From an uncultured Clostridia bacterium (lineage in GTDB: Bacteria > Bacillota > Clostridia > TANB77 > CAG-508), in assembly GCA_934141555.1 (NCBI GenBank), contig CAKPCK010000015.1:1-29023 (forward strand): a stretch of 29,023 nt of DNA, read 5' to 3'. Shown one piece after another: positions 24,955 to 29,023 of the stretch. Below the pieces are notes generated by a model. The model searched no databases and was not told the origin of the DNA. It was given only the letters and a program-made list of their open reading frames with translations. A program made the position numbers and the translations under genes. The number at the start of each line of letters is the position of its first letter. Position 1 is the first letter of the stretch.

Positions 24955-25827
24955 TTATTTTCTGAAAAAGTTATTCACATTTTGTGAAATAGTTGTGGAA
25001 ACACCACCTAAAAATTCGCGTGAAAAAGAATTAGCTTTTATTAAAGCATAAATAGCACCTATATAAATAAATTTTGTAATTAAATTTCCAGATGAATAAT
25101 CCATAGAAAATAATATTAATAAAATAAGTGATACTATAATTTGAATAAATAATAATGAAAATAAATTACGAATCCATGATTTAAAGAACCAGGATGTATT
25201 TTGTAAAATTAATGATAAAAAAGCAACAGGTGTTAAAAGAATAAATATTTTTACCATTATATATCTAAAGGCATAAGTGAAAACTAAACTTAAAAGTGAA
25301 GAGGATAAAGAAATTTTTATAATACCGTCTAAAGAAAAAACGTCCAATGATGATGACGAAATTCCTATAGATTTGTTTATTTCTAAAATTAATTCAGAAA
25401 AACAAATATTTTTATGAAATAAATCTTCGCCAATTCCACGAAGTGCTAAAGTAATATTTGATGTAAAATTTAATATTTCTTTAATAAAAAAATATGAAAA
25501 ATTAATACATATTCCAAAAATAATTATTTTAAAAATAAATTGTGTTGGTTTTTCAATTTGATTATAATTAAAATGTGAAAATAAATATTTTATTGAATAA
25601 TATAAAATAAATCCAAATAATAAAGAATTACAAATTAAAATAATTCCTGTATGAGAATTTGTTCCTAATATTTTTTCAAAAAAAGAATCGGAAATTATAT
25701 TTTGATTTATAAAAATAATATCATCTAAAATTTTATATAAATTATTATCAATTGATGAAAATAAATTTTGTAAAATTGTATTAATTGTTTCAATAATTAT
25801 TTGTGTAATATTTTTTGCATTTTCCAT
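24955..25827 (-). CDS. VirB6/TrbL-like polytopic T4SS membrane protein
   Basis: 290-residue protein with roughly six transmembrane segments (about 63-82, 98-121, 172-192, 193-213, 220-246 and 250-272). A conserved-looking central part reads AFRYIMVKIFILLTPVAFLSL, typical of the VirB6/TrbL core. The N-terminal 60 residues are extracytoplasmic-like, and the C-terminus (FLGGVSTTISQNV) is polar. It would form the inner-membrane channel with the VirB3 and VirB4 homologues. A strong AGGAGG lies 4 nt before the ATG. Placed between the pilin-like and PrgI-like genes. Confidence 0.8.
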   Translation of the reverse strand: MENAKNITQIIIETINTILQNLFSSIDNNLYKILDDIIFINQNIISDSFFEKILGTNSHTGIILICNSLLFGFILYYSIKYLFSHFNYNQIEKPTQFIFKIIIFGICINFSYFFIKEILNFTSNITLALRGIGEDLFHKNICFSELILEINKSIGISSSSLDVFSLDGIIKISLSSSLLSLVFTYAFRYIMVKIFILLTPVAFLSLILQNTSWFFKSWIRNLFSLLFIQIIVSLILLILFSMDYSSGNLITKFIYIGAIYALIKANSFSREFLGGVSTTISQNVNNFFRK

Positions 25828-25938
25828 TATGCCTCCTAAAATATTTAATAAAATATTTTTTATAAATATTAGAAATTAATAATTATAAAAAATAAATATT
25901 AAATTATAAAAAAATAATAAATTAATTAAAATAAATTA

Positions 25939-26256
25939 TTAATTAATTAAAGATTGAATTGCAGATAAAATTAAATCAGTTGCTAAAATAAATGCATAAG
26001 AAAATAACGAACCTGTAATAAGTTTTTTTCCAGTTCTAATTTTTTCTTCATCGCCAAAACTGAATTTTCTCATAAGAGCGCCAGAACAAATTGCTACAGC
26101 TGCTGCAGGCGTAGATATTTTGAGGATCCAACCTTCTATTTCTTTGAATGCATCATTTACTTTATTTACCAATTTAGGTGTTGAAGCAAATGATTGACAA
26201 GATAAAATTGACAGAATAAAAATAATTAAAATAAAATTAAAAATAAATTTTTTCAT
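25939..26256 (-). CDS. VirB2/TrbC-like pilin-type protein
   Basis: 105-residue small secreted/membrane protein. Residues 1-25 form a signal peptide (basic MKKF, hydrophobic core, SFA cleavage region). A Cys at 20 makes a lipoprotein less likely but possible. Two hydrophobic segments follow (about 44-63, STPAAAVAICSGALM, and 80-103, SLFSYAFILATDLILSAI) around a short charged loop SFGDEEKIRTGKK, the VirB2/TrbC pilin topology. Ribosome site GGAGGT close to the ATG. It lies upstream of the VirB6-like gene. The family is assigned by topology and context. Confidence 0.75.
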   Translation of the reverse strand: MKKFIFNFILIIFILSILSCQSFASTPKLVNKVNDAFKEIEGWILKISTPAAAVAICSGALMRKFSFGDEEKIRTGKKLITGSLFSYAFILATDLILSAIQSLIN

Positions 26257-26279
26257 AGAACCTCCAATTCATTAATAAA

Positions 26280-26398
26280 AAAATAAATAAAAAACAAATA
26301 AAAAATAAATAATTAATAAAATAAATAATTAAATAAATAATTAAATAAATAATTAATTAAACAAATAAATAATTAAATAAATAATTAAATAATAAATA
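26280..26398. repeat. A/T-only tandem-like repeat between the pilin-like and VirD4-like genes
   Basis: The 144-bp spacer is built of slightly varied repeats of AATAAATAATTA and AAATAAATAATTAA with almost no G or C. No ORF. It probably expanded by slippage; no terminator hairpin is seen. Confidence 0.65.
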
Positions 26399-26400
26399 TA

Positions 26401-28104
26401 TTATTTAAAATATGGAAACATTTTTAATTTTTGTGGAGTTAAAATTTTTTCTCCATCAGATAAAAAAGAAAGGCAAGAAAATATTTCTAAATTTTGAGTA
26501 AAAAAATTAGTATCAAAAATAAAATCATTTTGAGTATATGTATTATAACTTTCTGTAATATTTGAATTTTTAGAATTTAAAGAATTTGTAATATAACTAA
26601 AATAAGTTTCTCTAGCATTTTCAGATATTGTTGAAGAAGTTTTTGGTTTATCTTCTTTTCCTAGTTGTTTTTGGGCTTCTTCAATTGTATAAATATCATC
26701 AGTTCTAAACCACAATTTATTTATTAAATTTTGAGTAATTACTTTTACTGCATTTTCATCTTTTAAAGTATTTTTTAAAGATGAATAACTCTGAGTTGAA
26801 ACAATATTTATACATTTTGCCTCACGGCTAAGTGCAAAAAAATCTGCATCTGTTTTTGTAACATATTCTGCATATTCATCACAAATAAAAGCAGAAGGTT
26901 TTACATTATTATGAGATAAATTGTACATTATTTCAGATTGAAAGTCTAATTTTAAGTATGCTGAAATCAATTTTGAGAGATTTTTATATTCTGCTATATT
27001 CATATTTAATACTACAATTTTTCCATATTTGATCATAGTTGAAAATCCTTTAAAATTTAATTCTTCAATAGGTGCACAAAATGTTTTAGATATATTATAA
27101 TCTGAAACAAAAATATTCGTAATACGCGTAAGTTCTGATTTTAATATAGCCATTGTTCTTAAATCTAATGAATAAAATTCTTTTTCAAAAAAATCTAATG
27201 CAGAATTTAATTCATAAATTTGTTTATGATTAAATTTATTATTATTAAATAAATTTTTTAATATTTCTATTTTTGAATTATAATAATCATGCATAGTAAT
27301 TAATTTGTGTAATTCAATAAATGTTACATATCCATTGTTATATAGTCTACAAAGTTTAATGGCTTCTGTTAAAATTTGCTCAATTTTATCTAACCAAAAG
27401 CTTTCGGAATTATTTTCTGAAAATAATAATAAAACGGTTTTTAACCTATTGGCTAATACAGCAGGCTTTAAATATGGTTTGTGAAGAGGATTGTATTTTA
27501 TTTTTGAATTTAATCCAATTTCAATTAGATCATTTTTTAAATTATATTTATTTAATACTTTTTTTATATAATTAAAATAATTACCTTTTACATCCAAAAT
27601 TAAAATAGGAATTTTATTATTTTTATTTAAAGAATTATATTTAATTAATTGTTCGGTAAATGGGTACATTGCAGAAGAAGTTTTTCCAGTGCCAATTGTT
27701 CCAGTTATTAAAAAATTTTGATATAATCCTAATTCAGGAATAATAATATTTTTTTGAGAATTAATTTCTTTTCCAATTAATAAATTTATTTTTTTATTGT
27801 TTTTTTGAAAATTAATGTTATTTTTTGAAATATTATTTATATTTTTTTGATAATTAAAATGTGTGGAATATTTTTCTAATTTATTTATTAATAAGTAAAT
27901 TAATAGTAAGTTTATTAGAATGTATAAAAAGCAAAAACTTGTTTTTAAAAAATTCCATAAGTTAAGGTTTTGTTGACAAATATCAAATTGATTTAATCCT
28001 GAGGATATAATAATTTCAGAAGAGGTATATAGAGGAAAGAAAAGTTTTTGGATGCTTAGAAAAGAGAGCAAAGTATAGAAAAAAATATGAACAAATTTTT
28101 TAAT
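26401..28104 (-). CDS. VirD4/TraG-type IV coupling ATPase
   Basis: Coupling protein that delivers DNA or protein substrates to the T4SS channel. Two N-terminal membrane segments (about 5-30 and 55-75) precede the ATPase. Walker A is GTIGTGKTSS near residue 140, followed by the T4CP segment ILDVKGNYF; Walker B is AFICDEYAEYV, and SREAKCINIVSTQSYSSL is the TraG/TraD motif. The only canonical start (TTG, 28071) has no ribosome site and cuts into the first membrane segment. The frame is open further upstream, and ATT at 28104 stands 6 nt after AGGTGA (28116-28111). This gives an N-terminus reading IKKFVHIFFYT and 567 residues. The GTG inside that Shine-Dalgarno is out of frame and a TGA at 28113-28111 closes the frame upstream, so ATT is the best start. 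Confidence 0.86.
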   Translation of the reverse strand: MKKFVHIFFYTLLSFLSIQKLFFPLYTSSEIIISSGLNQFDICQQNLNLWNFLKTSFCFLYILINLLLIYLLINKLEKYSTHFNYQKNINNISKNNINFQKNNKKINLLIGKEINSQKNIIIPELGLYQNFLITGTIGTGKTSSAMYPFTEQLIKYNSLNKNNKIPILILDVKGNYFNYIKKVLNKYNLKNDLIEIGLNSKIKYNPLHKPYLKPAVLANRLKTVLLLFSENNSESFWLDKIEQILTEAIKLCRLYNNGYVTFIELHKLITMHDYYNSKIEILKNLFNNNKFNHKQIYELNSALDFFEKEFYSLDLRTMAILKSELTRITNIFVSDYNISKTFCAPIEELNFKGFSTMIKYGKIVVLNMNIAEYKNLSKLISAYLKLDFQSEIMYNLSHNNVKPSAFICDEYAEYVTKTDADFFALSREAKCINIVSTQSYSSLKNTLKDENAVKVITQNLINKLWFRTDDIYTIEEAQKQLGKEDKPKTSSTISENARETYFSYITNSLNSKNSNITESYNTYTQNDFIFDTNFFTQNLEIFSCLSFLSDGEKILTPQKLKMFPYFK

Positions 28105-28180
28105 ATTTAATCACCTCGTATAAAAATTTATGAAAGTATGAAGGAAAAATAATACAGAAAAAATAATTATAAAAAAATAA

Positions 28181-28339
28181 TTAATTATTTTTTTTATTTA
28201 AAAATTCTTTTTTTAGTTTTAATTTTGAACCTTGTAAATTATGAAAAAATATAATATCAAAAAAAGTATAAATAGAATAAATAAATATAAAAAAATTCAA
28301 AAAATAAATTATGAAAAAAAGTTTAATTAATTTAGAAAT
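28181..28339 (-). CDS. Small single-pass membrane protein with a predicted ATT start
   Basis: A 52-residue open frame with no ATG, GTG or well-placed TTG. It starts at ATT (28339), 5 nt after the Shine-Dalgarno GGTGA (28349-28345), and ends at TAA (28181). It reads ISKLIKLFFIIYFLNFFIFI, then a short polar part with FFDIIFFHNLQGSK and a basic tail KLKKEFLNKKNN. That is one or two membrane helices plus a positive cytoplasmic end. It is the first gene of the minus-strand T4SS arm, directly upstream of virD4 and just downstream of a promoter at 28364-28392. Coding is supported by the ribosome site, position and sensible topology. The function is unknown. Confidence 0.6.
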   Translation of the reverse strand: MSKLIKLFFIIYFLNFFIFIYSIYTFFDIIFFHNLQGSKLKLKKEFLNKKNN

Positions 28340-28363
28340 AAAAATCACCGCCTAACTAAAAAA

Positions 28364-28392
28364 ATAATATAATATTTTTTTTAATTTGTCTA
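28364..28392 (-). promoter_or_regulatory. Probable promoter of the minus-strand T4SS arm
   Basis: Minus strand: TAGACA (28392-28387), 17-nt spacer, TATTAT (28369-28364), about 25 bp before the small membrane protein. Confidence 0.5.
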
Positions 28393-28550
28393 TATTATTT
28401 TAAAAAAAATCAATAAAAAATATGACAAAAAATTACAAATTTTTTAATAATTTGTTTTTTATTTAATAATTATATTTTATAATATATTAATTAAAATAAA
28501 TTAAATATTATATAGAAGTATAAGTAAATCTGAAATTGTTTTATAAATTC

Positions 28551-28579
28551 TTGATTTTTATATAAAAATGTAGTAGAAT
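28551..28579 (+). promoter_or_regulatory. Probable promoter of the DUF1858 gene
   Basis: TTGATT (28551-28556), 17-nt spacer, TAGAAT (28574-28579), 55 bp before the start codon. The rest of 28393-28550 is A/T-only and shows nothing recognisable. Confidence 0.5.
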
Positions 28580-28634
28580 AAATAAGCTAGAAAAAGGCAT
28601 AATAAAAATAATATTTATAGAAAGGGATAATGAA

Positions 28635-28823
28635 ATGAAATTTAATAAAGATACAAAAATTGGAGAGATCTTAGAAGTGGCTCCTGAAAAAGCAGATATA
28701 TTAATAGAAATTGGAATGCATTGTTTAGGTTGCCCTGCATCACAAATGGAAACATTAGAAGAAGCTTGTGAAGTACATGGAATTGATGTTGAAGAGGTTG
28801 TTAATAAGCTAAATGAGGAATAA
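28635..28823 (+). CDS. DUF1858 domain-containing protein
   Basis: 62-residue protein matching the DUF1858 pattern: an N-terminal strand/helix (KFNKDTKIGEILEVAPEKADILIEIGMHC), the motif CLGCPAS (Cys30, Cys33), then two helices ending EEVVNKLNEE. The same fold forms the N-terminal domain of ScdA/RIC iron-sulfur repair proteins. The CxxC suggests redox or metal binding, but the activity of the stand-alone protein is not established. AAAGGG lies 8 nt before the ATG. It is a monocistronic unit between the T4SS arm and tRNA-Lys. Confidence 0.88.
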   Translation: MKFNKDTKIGEILEVAPEKADILIEIGMHCLGCPASQMETLEEACEVHGIDVEEVVNKLNEE

Positions 28824-28891
28824 TAAAATGTGTTAGATTTAGACTAAATTTGGCGAAATTTAAAAAAAATCAAAAAAATTTAAAAAATGTA

Positions 28892-28920
28892 TTGACAAAT
28901 GAATCTGATTGTAGTATTAT
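28892..28920 (+). promoter_or_regulatory. Sigma-A promoter of tRNA-Lys
   Basis: Perfect TTGACA (28892-28897), 17-nt spacer, TATTAT (28915-28920), 29 bp before the tRNA. A strong promoter for a stable RNA. Confidence 0.8.
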
Positions 28921-28949
28921 AATTAAGCAATGTTCAATACATTGTTTAC

Positions 28950-29022
28950 GGGCTATTAGCTCAGGTGGTAGAGCACTTGACTTTTAATCAAGTTGTCCCG
29001 CGTTCGAGTCGCGGATAGCTCA
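28950..29022 (+). tRNA. tRNA-Lys (anticodon UUU)
   Basis: The acceptor stem GGGCTAT/ATAGCTC has one G-U pair. The D arm is AGCTCAGGTGGTAGAGC, the anticodon stem CTTGA/TCAAG closes the loop CTTTTAA with UUU, and the T arm CCGCG-TTCGAGT-CGCGG is intact. The window ends one base after the discriminator A. Confidence 0.96.
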
Positions 29023-29023
29023 C

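Noticed and set aside
24990..25030. Sequence around TTCGCGTGAAAA as a parS site
   Set aside because: Only 11 of 16 consensus positions match and the site lies in the VirB6-like coding end; chance similarity.
26280..26398. CRISPR-like or iteron array between the pilin-like and VirD4-like genes
   Set aside because: Units are 12-14 bp, A/T-only and variable, with no spacers; this is low-complexity expansion.
28950..29022. tRNA-Lys as the integration site of the T4SS element
   Set aside because: No copy of the tRNA 3' end was found elsewhere in the window and no integrase is adjacent; the window ends at the tRNA, so the far side cannot be checked.

Overview
This window is the replication-origin region of a very AT-rich, low-GC Gram-positive bacterium, most likely an uncultured member of the Clostridia. 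The evidence is the conserved origin gene order (parB-parA-rsmG-mnmG-mnmE-jag-yidC-yidD-rnpA-rpmH / oriC / dnaA-dnaN-recF-gyrB-gyrA), a DnaD plus DnaC/DnaI-type helicase-loader pair, Gram-positive style Shine-Dalgarno sequences, and the standard genetic code (Trp is TGG). The species cannot be named from the sequence.

Left arm (1-8571, all minus strand, leading away from oriC): a partial tRNA-Ser(UGA); parAB with its own promoter; the tRNA/rRNA modification operon mnmE-mnmG-rsmG ending in an intrinsic terminator; and the rpmH-rnpA-yidD-yidC-jag operon. Origin (about 8640-10767): dnaA lies between two clusters of DnaA boxes. The downstream cluster ends in a near-textbook basal unwinding element: DnaA box, GC clamp, TACTAC-type DnaA-trios, AT-rich stretch. 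Right arm (plus strand): dnaA, dnaN, recF, gyrB and, after an interruption, gyrA. The small genes usually found between dnaN and recF (yaaA) and between recF and gyrB (remB/yaaB) are missing.

The unusual part is a type IV secretion/conjugation-like machine split into two arms around gyrA-dnaC-dnaD. Arm 1 (15.9-19.1 kb, plus) has a VirB4 N-terminal-like protein, a VirB4 ATPase and a frameshifted gene of unknown function. An XRE regulator and a small unknown protein lie between it and gyrA. Arm 2 (24.6-28.3 kb, minus) has a 52-residue membrane protein, a VirD4-type coupling ATPase, a VirB2-like pilin, a VirB6/TrbL-like membrane protein and a PrgI/VirB3-like protein. No relaxase, integrase, VirB8 or cell-wall hydrolase is visible. 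The arms are extremely A/T-rich, but both ATPases look intact. In four genes of the two arms a good GGTGA Shine-Dalgarno stands 5-6 nt before an in-frame ATT or ATA rather than an ATG. This reveals one gene that normal start-codon rules miss and extends VirD4 upstream. A DUF1858 protein and a tRNA-Lys(UUU) close the window.
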